Notes: generated from the letters alone by a model not told the origin. A stretch of DNA of 15,273 nucleotides from Muribaculaceae bacterium (GCA_029057255.1 JAICZO010000337.1:1-15273); one strand, 5' to 3'; shown: positions 7,971 through 15,226, counted from the first letter of the stretch. Program-made: numbers and translations.

Positions 7971-9043
7971 TGTTTCTGAGTGTTGTAGCGGCGCCATTTC
8001 TCAATCAGAGCCGTCATGTCGGCCGGGACGTCGGCCGTGAAGAACATCTCTTCGCCGGTCTCGGGGTGGACGAAGCCGAGCGTGCGGGCATGCAGTGCCT
8101 GGCGCGGGCACAGCTCGAAGCAGTTGTTGATAAATGCCTGGTATGCCGACGACTGTACGCCGCGCAGTATCTTGTCGCCGCCGTATCTGGCGTCGTTGAA
8201 AAGCGGATGTCCGAGCGAGCGCATGTGCACTCTGATCTGGTGTGTGCGTCCTGTCTCGAGCACGCACTTCACCACCGACAGGTGTCCGAGCTGCTCGATG
8301 GTCTCATAGTGGGTGACAGCCCGCTTGCCCTCTTCGCCGTCGAGGGGGAAGACGGTCATCTGCAGGCGGTCCTTGGGGTTGCGCCCGATGTTCGTCGCCA
8401 CTGTTCCGGCCGGGGGCTCGGGGCGTCCCCATACTACTGCGACATACTCGCGCTTGGTGGTCTTGTTGAAGAACTGGCGCCCGAGGTTTGTCTTGGCGTC
8501 AGGTGTCTTGGCCACGACAAGCAGTCCCGACGTATCCTTGTCGATGCGGTGGACGAGGCCGAGCCTCGGGTCGTTGACGTCGTAGTCGGGGGTGTCGCGG
8601 AAGTGCCATGCGAGCGCGTTGACGAGGGTGCCGTCGTAGTTGCCGTGCCCGGGGTGCACTACCAGCCCGGCCGGCTTGTTCACGACAAGCACATACCGGT
8701 CTTCGTATACGATGTCGAGCGGAATGTCCTGAGCCACAATCTCGAACTCGTAGCGGGGGCGGTCCATCACCACCTGCACCACATCGAGTGGCTTGACGCG
8801 GTAGTTGCTCTTGACGGCTTTGCCGTTGACGAGTATGCAGCCCGCTTCGGCAGCCTGCTGGATGCGGTTGCGCGAGGATTTCTGTAGCCTCAGGACAAGG
8901 AACTTGTCGACGCGCAGCAGTTCCTGGCCTTTGTCGGCCACGAATCGGAAATGCTCGTAGTATTCCGTGCCGTCAATCTCGATGACGGTGCTCTCGTCGT
9001 CGGACAGCTCTTTGTCGTTGTCTATGTTGAAGTCTTCGGCCAT
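7964..9043 (-). CDS. rluD: RluD-type 23S rRNA pseudouridine synthase (RluA family)
   Basis: This RluA-family enzyme isomerises uridines in large-subunit rRNA to pseudouridine. The 359 residues comprise an acidic N-terminal extension (1-38), an S4 RNA-binding domain (about 43-95) and the catalytic domain with HRIDKDTSG (165-173), in which D168 is the catalytic aspartate. ETGRTHQIRVHM and LGHPLFNDARYGG further on are also typical. The S4 domain and the length favour RluD over RluA or TruC, but the exact uridines modified cannot be read from sequence. It sits 14 bases after the PASTA gene and overlaps aroE by 7 bases, so it is translated from the same message. Confidence 0.93.
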   Translation of the reverse strand: MAEDFNIDNDKELSDDESTVIEIDGTEYYEHFRFVADKGQELLRVDKFLVLRLQKSSRNRIQQAAEAGCILVNGKAVKSNYRVKPLDVVQVVMDRPRYEFEIVAQDIPLDIVYEDRYVLVVNKPAGLVVHPGHGNYDGTLVNALAWHFRDTPDYDVNDPRLGLVHRIDKDTSGLLVVAKTPDAKTNLGRQFFNKTTKREYVAVVWGRPEPPAGTVATNIGRNPKDRLQMTVFPLDGEEGKRAVTHYETIEQLGHLSVVKCVLETGRTHQIRVHMRSLGHPLFNDARYGGDKILRGVQSSAYQAFINNCFELCPRQALHARTLGFVHPETGEEMFFTADVPADMTALIEKWRRYNTQKQC

Positions 9044-9057
9044 TACGCTGTGAGTGC

Positions 9058-9669
9058 TTATTCAGTGAATGCGGCCTCGACGTCATCGCTTATGCTGTCG
9101 TCCTCCTCTCCGGCCGAGGGGCCTGTGCCGACCTTGAGTGTGACGGTCGAGGTGATGGGTATGACCGAGCCTACGGCCAGCTGAGTGTCGCCGTAGCGTG
9201 CCGACATCACCAGGTCGGGGTAGAGCGAGGGCACATACTCGAGCCTGATGTCGGTTATGCCTATGCCGCGCAGATACGACATGGCCTGGCGCGACGATAC
9301 GTTGCCGGTAAGCGGCATGGAGATTGTCACCTGCTTGGGCGAGAATGCCGTGACGGTGACGTATACCTGACGGCCTTCCTTGACGACGGCTCCGGCTTTG
9401 GGCCATGATTCGATGATGGTGCCGGGGGCGCTGTTGCGGTCGTAGATCGAGTCTGATATTTCTATCGAGAGGCCGTTGACGGCGAGGGTCGACTTGGCCT
9501 CGGCATAACTGCGGTGCTTGATGTCGGGCACGATGGCTGTCGAGCCGTGCATGGTCCAGTGGTCGAGGAAAATCAGTACGGCCCACAGCAGTATGAGGCC
9601 TGTAAGTATAATGAGTATGATATGACTGAGCAGAGGGTGCTTGCTGTAGAATTCTTTAATTTTCGACAT
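9058..9669 (-). CDS. Membrane-anchored PASTA-domain protein
   Basis: This 203-residue protein has a short basic N-terminus, one membrane helix (about 13-35), two tandem PASTA-like repeats (about 43-108 and 109-182) and an acidic tail. PASTA domains bind peptidoglycan fragments or beta-lactams in PknB-type kinases and in some PBPs. Here there is no kinase or transpeptidase domain, so the protein is a bare anchored PASTA module with its repeats outside the cytoplasm. Visible repeat features are VPDI...AEAKSTL, then PGTIIESWPKAGAVVKEG and VYVTVTAF at the end of the first unit. It is first gene of the five-gene unit and starts about 18 bases after the predicted transcription start. A role in wall sensing or wall enzyme binding is inference from the domain only. 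Confidence 0.85.
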   Translation of the reverse strand: MSKIKEFYSKHPLLSHIILIILTGLILLWAVLIFLDHWTMHGSTAIVPDIKHRSYAEAKSTLAVNGLSIEISDSIYDRNSAPGTIIESWPKAGAVVKEGRQVYVTVTAFSPKQVTISMPLTGNVSSRQAMSYLRGIGITDIRLEYVPSLYPDLVMSARYGDTQLAVGSVIPITSTVTLKVGTGPSAGEEDDSISDDVEAAFTE

Positions 9670-9692
9670 GGCATCAATGGTCTATAATCATG

Positions 9693-9724
9693 CAAAATTA
9701 GGAAAATAATATTACGTGGCAAAA
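9693..9724 (-). promoter_or_regulatory. Bacteroidetes-type promoter of the PASTA-rluD-aroE-yeiH-comEC unit
   Basis: On the minus strand TTTTG (9724-9720), 19 bases, then TAATTTTG (9700-9693) match the Bacteroidetes promoter pattern exactly. The spacer is AT-rich. It lies in the 62-base gap between recQ and the PASTA gene. Transcription should begin near 9686-9687. No other gap in the five-gene unit exceeds 14 bases, so this is probably its main promoter. I see no terminator hairpin between recQ and this promoter. Confidence 0.82.
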
Positions 9725-9731
9725 CAGAGCG

Positions 9732-11726
9732 TCATAAAGTTGGCTTCGCCACATAAATGCCATCGGCGCGGAGGCGTCCTTCGGCGACCATCAGGCGCAG
9801 ATGAGAGGCCACTTCGTCGAAGTGCCGCGGGTAGTGAGGCCGCAGCGACTGTGTGTCGAGCCACTCGCAGGGCGCTATCATGCTGAAAAAGGTGTCGAGG
9901 CGCCGCTCGAAGTCCGCCGGGTCGAAGGGTGTGCGTGCCGCCGGGCGCCTGCTGCGGCATATGTCGCACTTGCCGCAGTCGCCCGCTCCTTCCTCGCCGA
10001 AGTAGCGGAGCATGTGCGCGACGCGGCATGAGCTGTCGTCGAAAGCGAAGCGCTCCATAGCCTTGAGCTGCCTCTCCATGGCAGTCCGCCGGTCTTCGTA
10101 TACTTCCTTCGGGAAGGTCAGAGAGGCGGAGGGCACGCGGTTGGCCGTGAAGCAGATGTAGGGCGTGCGGCGCCGGGGGATGAAGGCGATGATGTGCTCG
10201 CGGCGCCATCGGCAGAGGATGTCGTAGACCGTCTGCGGGGTGATGCCGCATGCGGCCGCGATGAGCGACTCGTTGATCTGCACAAGGTCGGTGAAGATGC
10301 CGCCGTAGGTGCGCAGTATGTGGTTCATGACATCCTCCTCGAGCTGAGGCAGGTCGATGCCGTAGAGCTGCTCGCGCTTGAGGTTGATCATCATCTGTGC
10401 CTCGATGTCCATCTCCTCGACAAACTCGAAGTATCCCGAGCGCGCCAGTATGCCTATGGCCGACATTGTCTCTCGCTCGGGGAGACGGTACTTGACGCAC
10501 ATTATCTCGGGCTTGAAGTCGAAGACGGCGCCGAAGCCCTCGCCCATAGGCAGGACGAGGAAGCGGCATATCTCGTCGTATACCTTGCGGATGAAGTCTT
10601 TGTCGGGGAAGGCTTTTGTCAGGCGGCGCGACAGTGTCGCCTTGTCGCGATTCGAGACCAGCAGTACGGCTACCGACGGCTGTCCGTCGCGCCCTGCGCG
10701 CCCTGCCTCCTGGTAGTATTCCTCGAGGGTTGACGGTATGTCGTAGTGCACCACCAGGCGTACGTCGGGCTTGTCGATGCCCATGCCGAATGCCGTCGTG
10801 GCTGCCATGACCCGTGTCTGCCCCGACTGCCAGTCGTCCTGCCGGGCCGCTTTGTCGTGCGACTCGAGCCCGGCGTGGTAGAAGAGCGCCTGCACGCCGT
10901 TGGCGGCGAGCTGCGATGCCAGTTCGGCCGTGCGTCGCCGCGAGCGTGTGTAGACTATGGCGGAGCCGGAGGTAGCCTTGAGTATGTCGATGAGTTTGCC
11001 GAACTTGTCCTCGGTGTGGCGGACAAGGAAGGATATGTTGTCGCGGGAGAAGGTGAGCGAGAAGCGGTTCTCGTTGCGCATGCCGAGGCGCAGCGCTATG
11101 TCGTCGACGACGGCCGGGGTGGCCGAGGCCGTAAGAGCGAGCACGGGTACGCCGGGGAGCATGTCGCGGAGTGTGGCGATGGTGAGGTACGACGGTCGGA
11201 AGTCATAGCCCCACTGCGAGATGCAGTGTGCCTCGTCGACAACGATGAGGCTTGTCTCGATGGTACGCAGCATCGCGGTGAACCGCTCCGAGGAGAGGCG
11301 CTCGGGGGCGACATAGAGCAGCTTGACGCGCTTCTGCCGGCAGCGCTCGAAGGCATAGTCCGACTCGGCGCGTGTCATGCCCGCGTGCAGATAGGCGGCG
11401 CGTATGTTGCGTGCGGCGAGGTTGTCGACCTGGTCCTTCATCAGCGAGATGAGCGGCGTGACCACAATCGTCAGGCCGGGGAGCATCAGCGCCGGCACCT
11501 GGAATGTTATGGACTTGCCTCCGCCTGTGGGGAGCAGACCTATGGTGTCGCGACCGTCGAGCACCGAATGCACTATCTCGGCCTGCATCGGCCGGAAGCT
11601 GTCGTAGCCCCAGTGTCGGCGCAGCACTTCCTGCGGGCTCAGGGTGCCGCAGCAGTCGTCGCCGCCGTCACCGCCGTCGTTGCGGTAGTCGTCGCTGAAG
11701 TCGTAGTATCCGTAGGGATCGGTCAT
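9732..11726 (-). CDS. recQ: RecQ-family ATP-dependent DNA helicase
   Basis: RecQ unwinds DNA 3' to 5' in recombination and repair and commonly supplies single strands to RecJ, whose gene lies 3 bases upstream. The 664 residues begin with a low-complexity acidic/glycine stretch (1-27). The helicase core follows, with Q48 in RPMQAEIV, Walker A TGGGKS (67-72), DEAH (164-167), TASATP and the QEAGRAGRDG motif VI. The zinc module is complete at C567, C584, C587 and C590 but lies about 190 residues further from motif VI than in E. coli RecQ. The intervening part (about 375-560) has a winged-helix-like stretch, NESLIAAACGITPQTVYDIL. After the zinc module only about 72 residues remain, and I recognise no HRDC domain there. 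It probably belongs to a RecQ subfamily found in Bacteroidetes, not the E. coli architecture. Confidence 0.92.
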   Translation of the reverse strand: MTDPYGYYDFSDDYRNDGGDGGDDCCGTLSPQEVLRRHWGYDSFRPMQAEIVHSVLDGRDTIGLLPTGGGKSITFQVPALMLPGLTIVVTPLISLMKDQVDNLAARNIRAAYLHAGMTRAESDYAFERCRQKRVKLLYVAPERLSSERFTAMLRTIETSLIVVDEAHCISQWGYDFRPSYLTIATLRDMLPGVPVLALTASATPAVVDDIALRLGMRNENRFSLTFSRDNISFLVRHTEDKFGKLIDILKATSGSAIVYTRSRRRTAELASQLAANGVQALFYHAGLESHDKAARQDDWQSGQTRVMAATTAFGMGIDKPDVRLVVHYDIPSTLEEYYQEAGRAGRDGQPSVAVLLVSNRDKATLSRRLTKAFPDKDFIRKVYDEICRFLVLPMGEGFGAVFDFKPEIMCVKYRLPERETMSAIGILARSGYFEFVEEMDIEAQMMINLKREQLYGIDLPQLEEDVMNHILRTYGGIFTDLVQINESLIAAACGITPQTVYDILCRWRREHIIAFIPRRRTPYICFTANRVPSASLTFPKEVYEDRRTAMERQLKAMERFAFDDSSCRVAHMLRYFGEEGAGDCGKCDICRSRRPAARTPFDPADFERRLDTFFSMIAPCEWLDTQSLRPHYPRHFDEVASHLRLMVAEGRLRADGIYVAKPTL

Positions 11727-11729
11727 GTG

Positions 11730-13463
11730 TCAAAGCTCGTCGCCGACGCGTATCTGCTTAACCATCAGCTGCACGGTGGAGCCTGCGTTCTGGTGCTTGT
11801 TCTCTTCGATTGTGTAGCAGATATTGAACGGTCTGCCCGAGTGTATGTGCTCGAAGTAGGACGCCATGTTGAAGGCGATGCCGTTGATGACCCTGCCTGA
11901 AGTGTCGTCGACCAGCTCGAGCTTGATGTGCTCGAGGTTGCGGCCTACAAGGCGGCTTGTGCCGAAGTCCTTGACGCGTCGGGTGCAGAAGGTCGGCATG
12001 CGGTTGCCGGGGCCGAAGGGGGTGAACAGTCTCAGGGTCGAGACGAACTCCGATGTTATCTCGGAGAACGAGAGGAAGGCGTCGATGTCGATCTGCGGCG
12101 TGAGCTGCTCGGGCAGTATGTTCGAGGCGACAAACTCCTCGAAGCGCCGCGTGAACTCGGGGATGTTCTCCTCGAGCAGCGACAGACCGACGGCGTAGGT
12201 GTGGCCTCCGAAGTTCTCGAGCAGGTCGCGGGTGGACTCTACCGCGCGGTAGATGTCGAAGCCCTGCACCGAGCGCGACGAGCCTGTGGCAAGGCCGTTG
12301 GAGAGGGTGAGCACCACCGACGGCTTGTAGTAAAGCTCGGTGAGACGCGATGCCACGATGCCGATGATGCCTTTGTGCCAGTCTTTGTTGTAGATGACGA
12401 TTGATTTCTTGGGCGAGTGCATCTCGCCGCGAGCCTCGAGGATGGCGTTGGCCTCCTCGGTGATGCGTTTGTCAAGCTCCTTGCGGTCCTTGTTGTACTG
12501 GTCGATTTCGAGCGAGCGCCTGTTGGCTTCCTTGGCGTCGCGAGCGACAAGCAGCTCTACGGCCTCGCTGCCGCTCTGCATGCGGCCGGAGGCGTTGATG
12601 CGGGGGCCTATCTTGAAGACGACGTCGTTGATGGTTATCTCCTTGCCGCCAAGCCCGCATGTGCGGATTATCGCCCTCAGACCCATGTTGGGGTTGGTGT
12701 TCAGTCGCTTCAGACCCATGTATGCGAGCACGCGGTTCTCGTCGATCATCGGCACGATGTCGGCGGCGATGCTTACTGCCACAAGGTCGAGCATGCTCTC
12801 CAGCTCGGCGGTGGCTATGCCGTTGCTGATAGAGAAGGCCTGCATGAATTTGTATCCCACGCCGCAGCCCGACAGGTGAGGGCAGGGGTAGGTCGAGCCG
12901 GGGAGCTTGGGGTTGAGAATAGCCACAGCTTCCGGCAGCTCTTTGTCGGGCATGTGGTGGTCGCAGATGATGAAGTCGATGCCACGCTCGGCGGCGTAGC
13001 GTATCTCCTCGTTGGCCTTGATGCCGCAGTCGAGTATGATGACGAGCTTGACGCCCTGGTCGGCGATGTCGTCGATGATTTTGCGCGAAATGCCGTAGCC
13101 TTCTTCGTAGCGCGTGGGGATGTAGAAGTCGAGCTCGGAGTAGAAGTTCTGCAGGTATCGGTAGACGAGAGCCACCGCAGTGGTGCCGTCGACGTCGTAG
13201 TCGCCGTATACGAGAATCTTCTCTTTCGAGCCCATGGCGCGGTTGAGCCTCTCGACAGCTTTCTCCATGTCGGGCATGAGGAAGGGGTCGTGGAGGTCGC
13301 GCAGCGAGGGGTGGAAGAACTTCTCGGCGGCGTCAATCGTTGTTATGCCGCGCTGCACCAGCAGGTCGCTTACCGGTGGGCAGTTGGCAAATCTGCGTGC
13401 CAGCTCTGCGCCGAGCTTCTGCTCTTCGCTTGATAGAGTGGGAAAGTTCCATTTGCGTGTCAT
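11730..13463 (-). CDS. recJ: Single-stranded-DNA-specific 5'-3' exonuclease RecJ
   Basis: RecJ degrades single-stranded DNA from the 5' end in recombinational and mismatch repair. The protein is 577 residues long and has the DHH phosphoesterase motifs: YGDYDVDG (86-93), ILDCG (144-148) and CDHH (167-170), whose aspartates and histidines bind the catalytic metals. A DHHA1 domain with INASGRMQSG follows, and the C-terminal part is the expected OB-fold region. The start is set at 13463 because GGAGGA (13473-13468) lies just upstream of that ATG and because a further in-frame ATG at 13499 is upstream of the -7 promoter box. recQ follows after 3 bases, so RecJ and RecQ are made together, fitting their joint action on DNA ends. 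Confidence 0.95.
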   Translation of the reverse strand: MTRKWNFPTLSSEEQKLGAELARRFANCPPVSDLLVQRGITTIDAAEKFFHPSLRDLHDPFLMPDMEKAVERLNRAMGSKEKILVYGDYDVDGTTAVALVYRYLQNFYSELDFYIPTRYEEGYGISRKIIDDIADQGVKLVIILDCGIKANEEIRYAAERGIDFIICDHHMPDKELPEAVAILNPKLPGSTYPCPHLSGCGVGYKFMQAFSISNGIATAELESMLDLVAVSIAADIVPMIDENRVLAYMGLKRLNTNPNMGLRAIIRTCGLGGKEITINDVVFKIGPRINASGRMQSGSEAVELLVARDAKEANRRSLEIDQYNKDRKELDKRITEEANAILEARGEMHSPKKSIVIYNKDWHKGIIGIVASRLTELYYKPSVVLTLSNGLATGSSRSVQGFDIYRAVESTRDLLENFGGHTYAVGLSLLEENIPEFTRRFEEFVASNILPEQLTPQIDIDAFLSFSEITSEFVSTLRLFTPFGPGNRMPTFCTRRVKDFGTSRLVGRNLEHIKLELVDDTSGRVINGIAFNMASYFEHIHSGRPFNICYTIEENKHQNAGSTVQLMVKQIRVGDEL

Positions 13464-13467
13464 TGTG

Positions 13468-13473
13468 TCCTCC
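13468..13473 (-). promoter_or_regulatory. Shine-Dalgarno site of recJ
   Basis: GGAGGA on the minus strand ends 4 bases before the recJ ATG at 13463-13461. It is a strong match to the anti-Shine-Dalgarno sequence in a window where most genes have none, and it helps to choose this start over the ATG at 13499. Confidence 0.6.
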
Positions 13474-13487
13474 GGTTTTGTGTTGTG

Positions 13488-13495
13488 CAAAGTTA
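13488..13495 (-). promoter_or_regulatory. Probable -7 box of the recJ-recQ promoter
   Basis: TAACTTTG on the minus strand (13495-13488) matches TAnnTTTG exactly and continues GCA like other -7 boxes in this window. The expected -33 TTTG is not present 19-20 bases upstream; there is only an AT-rich run including seven A residues. The leader would be about 20 bases. It faces away from the promoter at 13623, so the AT-rich gap 13464-13665 is a divergent regulatory region. Confidence 0.6.
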
Positions 13496-13622
13496 GCACT
13501 TTTTTTAATAATATTCAGCCCCTCCCGGCGCGGCTGTGCGTTAAAGAATAAAAAAGCTTTCGGGGGCTAAACTTTTTTTCACAATAATTGTCATATTTAA
13601 AGATACTGTGAGATTTTTTGCA

Positions 13623-13630
13623 TATCTTTG
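13623..13630 (+). promoter_or_regulatory. Probable -7 box of the membrane protein-DAHP synthase promoter
   Basis: TATCTTTG matches the Bacteroidetes -7 consensus and lies 35 bases before the ATG at 13666. The region upstream (13581-13622) is AT-rich, but no clear TTTG is found at the right distance, so the -33 half is weak or absent. It is the only candidate promoter I see for the two plus-strand genes that follow. Confidence 0.55.
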
Positions 13631-13665
13631 TGCAGGTTTTCGATACTCCCGATACATATCCCGAT

Positions 13666-13986
13666 ATGAATAACGATAAGGAAAAAAATATAAGTTCTGC
13701 CACCGAGGCTCCCGAGAGTGCGGCGGTCAGCGCGGCACACCGCAGCCCCGTGTGGGTGTGGGTCGCTGTCGTGCTTGCGCTCGCGGCGTGGGTCACCCTG
13801 ATGTGGGTCGACGGCTATGTCGCTCTTGGTCTGGGTGTTGCAGGCATTGTTTCAGGTTTCGTTGCTGCCCGTCGCAATGAGTTTGCGCTGCGCCGTCTTG
13901 CCATAGCTGCCATCATAGCCTCGATGGTGCTTGTCGTGGTTCTGGCAGCATTTCTGATAGTAATAAAAATAGGACTTTCGCAGTAG
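13666..13986 (+). CDS. Small three-helix membrane protein, unknown function
   Basis: I do not recognise this 106-residue protein. It has a hydrophilic N-terminus rich in acidic, serine and alanine residues (1-28), followed by three hydrophobic segments at about 29-48, 51-67 and 79-101. Basic residues around 69-78 (ARR...LRR) separate the second and third segments, and the C-terminus is short and polar. There is no signal peptide cleavage site or catalytic motif. The ATG at 13666 is chosen over an in-frame one at 13618 because the earlier one lies upstream of the -7 box at 13623. The gene ends two bases before the DAHP synthase start, so the two are almost certainly cotranscribed. A role near aromatic amino acid metabolism, for example in transport, is only a guess from position. 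Confidence 0.75.
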   Translation: MNNDKEKNISSATEAPESAAVSAAHRSPVWVWVAVVLALAAWVTLMWVDGYVALGLGVAGIVSGFVAARRNEFALRRLAIAAIIASMVLVVVLAAFLIVIKIGLSQ

Positions 13987-13988
13987 CT

Positions 13989-15086
13989 ATGGGTATCGTA
14001 ACAGAAGGTCTCAGGCCTCTCTTCGACGACCTTAAGCAGTCGCCCGTCATCATAGCGGGCCCGTGCAGCGCCGAGAGCGAGAAGCAAGTGCTCGAGGCAG
14101 CCGCCGCTATTGCCGGCTGCGGTGTCGCCATCTTCCGTGCCGGGGTGTGGAAGCCCCGCACCAAGCCCGGCGGTTTCGAGGGCATAGGCTCCACAGCTCT
14201 GCGCTGGCTCGCAAAAGTCAAAACCGAGACGGGCATGCGAGTGGCCACCGAGGTTGCCACGCCGTCGCATCTTGCCGAGGCGGTAGCTGCCGGGGTCGAC
14301 CTTGTGTGGGTCGGTGCCCGCACGTCGGCGAATCCCTTTGCCGTCCAGCAGCTTGCCGACGCTTTCGCTGCCTTGCCGACCGAAGTCCTCGACCGCATCG
14401 CCGTTCTTGTCAAGAACCCAGTCAACCCCGACCTCGAGCTGTGGATAGGCGCTCTCGAGCGCATCCGTCGTGCCGGAGTGACGCGTCTGGGCGCCATCCA
14501 CCGCGGCTTCAGCAGCTATGGCTCCAACCTCTACCGCAATCCGCCCAAGTGGGCCATCCCTATCGAGCTGCGCCGCCGCCTGCCCGGCCTGCCGGTACTG
14601 TGCGACCCGAGTCATATCGGCGGCCGCCGCGATCTCGTGCCGTCGCTGTCGCAGCAGGCTATGGACATGGACTTCGACGGGCTTATCATCGAGTCGCACT
14701 GTCACCCCGACGAGGCTCTCAGCGATGCCGCCCAGCAGCTCACTCCCCCCGCCCTGGGCGAGCTGCTGTCGTCGCTTGTCAAGCCCGCTTCGGCCGATGT
14801 GTCGGAGGAGCTGTGCTCGCTGCGACGCCAGATCGACAGTCTTGACGACGAGCTGCTCGAGCTGCTCGCACGGCGCATGCAGGTGGCTCGCGAGATAGGC
14901 CGGTTCAAGCGCGCGGCAAATATGCCGGTGGTGCAGCCCGAGCGCTATAACGACCTGATGCACCGTCGTGTCGAGAGCGGAGTGGGGCTTGGCATGTCCT
15001 ACGATTTTGTCAGCTCGGTGCTGTCGGCTATCCACGAGGAGTCGGTGCGCCAGCAGGTAGAGCTCTCCGCGCCTGACAAGGCATAG
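13989..15086 (+). CDS. Bifunctional DAHP synthase (type I-beta)-chorismate mutase (AroQ)
   Basis: This 365-residue fusion joins the first and a later step of aromatic amino acid synthesis. The N-terminal part (1-265) condenses phosphoenolpyruvate and erythrose 4-phosphate. It shows IAGPCSAES with metal ligand C26, KPRTKPGGFEG (56-65), CDPSHIGG with H209, IESH with E235 and LSDAAQQ with D246. The C-terminal part (about 272-358) is an AroQ-type chorismate mutase with R279, R296, K307, R319 and Q356 at the positions of E. coli R11, R28, K39, R51 and Q88. E. coli D48 and E52 are replaced by Q316 and Y320. The same fusion order is known from Prevotella, where prephenate regulates the synthase through the mutase domain; such control here is inference. 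Its ATG is 2 bases after the membrane protein gene. Various names (aroF, aroG, pheB) are used, so no symbol is given. Confidence 0.94.
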   Translation: MGIVTEGLRPLFDDLKQSPVIIAGPCSAESEKQVLEAAAAIAGCGVAIFRAGVWKPRTKPGGFEGIGSTALRWLAKVKTETGMRVATEVATPSHLAEAVAAGVDLVWVGARTSANPFAVQQLADAFAALPTEVLDRIAVLVKNPVNPDLELWIGALERIRRAGVTRLGAIHRGFSSYGSNLYRNPPKWAIPIELRRRLPGLPVLCDPSHIGGRRDLVPSLSQQAMDMDFDGLIIESHCHPDEALSDAAQQLTPPALGELLSSLVKPASADVSEELCSLRRQIDSLDDELLELLARRMQVAREIGRFKRAANMPVVQPERYNDLMHRRVESGVGLGMSYDFVSSVLSAIHEESVRQQVELSAPDKA

Positions 15087-15103
15087 CACATCTTTTAAAA
15101 CAA

Positions 15104-15120
15104 TTTGCCCGAACGGCAAA
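15104..15120 (+). repeat. Inverted repeat overlapping the lysS -33 element
   Basis: TTTGCC (15104-15109), loop CGAAC, GGCAAA (15115-15120) form a perfect 6-base inverted repeat. The left arm contains the -33 TTTG of the following promoter, so it could be an operator. On the minus strand it is followed by TTGTTTT, so it could also act as a weak terminator of transcription coming from the right. On the plus strand it lacks the U-run of a terminator for the upstream gene. Confidence 0.4.
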
Positions 15121-15135
15121 AAATTCTTATCTTTG
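15104..15135 (+). promoter_or_regulatory. Bacteroidetes-type promoter of lysS
   Basis: TTTG (15104-15107), 20 bases, TATCTTTG (15128-15135) fit the Bacteroidetes pattern. As in the tgt and PASTA promoters, the -33 box continues as GCC and the -7 box is followed by CA. Transcription should start near 15140-15142, leaving a leader of about 85 bases before the ATG at 15227. Confidence 0.78.
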
Positions 15136-15144
15136 CACTATCAT

Positions 15145-15192
15145 GGCGGCAGAGAAGCCGCCCTATGCCGGGAATGTACTGACGCTCCCGGC
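15145..15192 (+). promoter_or_regulatory. Two perfect stem-loops in the lysS leader
   Basis: GGCGGC (15145-15150), loop AGAGAA, GCCGCC (15157-15162) form a 6-pair GC-only stem. Four bases later GCCGGGA (15167-15173), a 12-base loop and TCCCGGC (15186-15192) form a 7-pair stem. Both lie between the predicted transcription start and the lysS ATG. Neither is followed by a run of T, so they are not an ordinary terminator. They match no leader class I know, T-box elements included. Confidence 0.5.
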
Positions 15193-15226
15193 TCAAACCG
15201 TTGTAAATAACAGATATAGACAGAAT

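Noticed and set aside
7970..8887. A 305-codon plus-strand frame opposite rluD.
   Set aside because: It is antisense to a complete RluA-family enzyme, and its low-complexity valine/alanine/histidine composition is not protein-like.
10746..13433. Long plus-strand frames of 384 and 338 codons (10746-11900 and 12417-13433) opposite recQ and recJ.
   Set aside because: Both are shadows of genes with complete helicase and DHH motifs. The first also runs across the recQ-recJ boundary, and neither has a family motif.
13464..13499. An earlier start for RecJ at 13499 adding 12 residues.
   Set aside because: That ATG overlaps the region just upstream of the TAACTTTG box, while the ATG at 13463 has a Shine-Dalgarno site at proper spacing.
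13515..13796. A 93-codon minus-strand frame in the recJ-membrane protein gap.
   Set aside because: Most of it is antisense to the membrane protein gene and the divergent promoters, and it has no recognisable features.
13815..15119. A 434-codon open frame on the minus strand opposite the DAHP synthase-chorismate mutase gene.
   Set aside because: The plus-strand gene has intact catalytic motifs. The antisense frame has no recognisable domain and arises from third-position GC bias.
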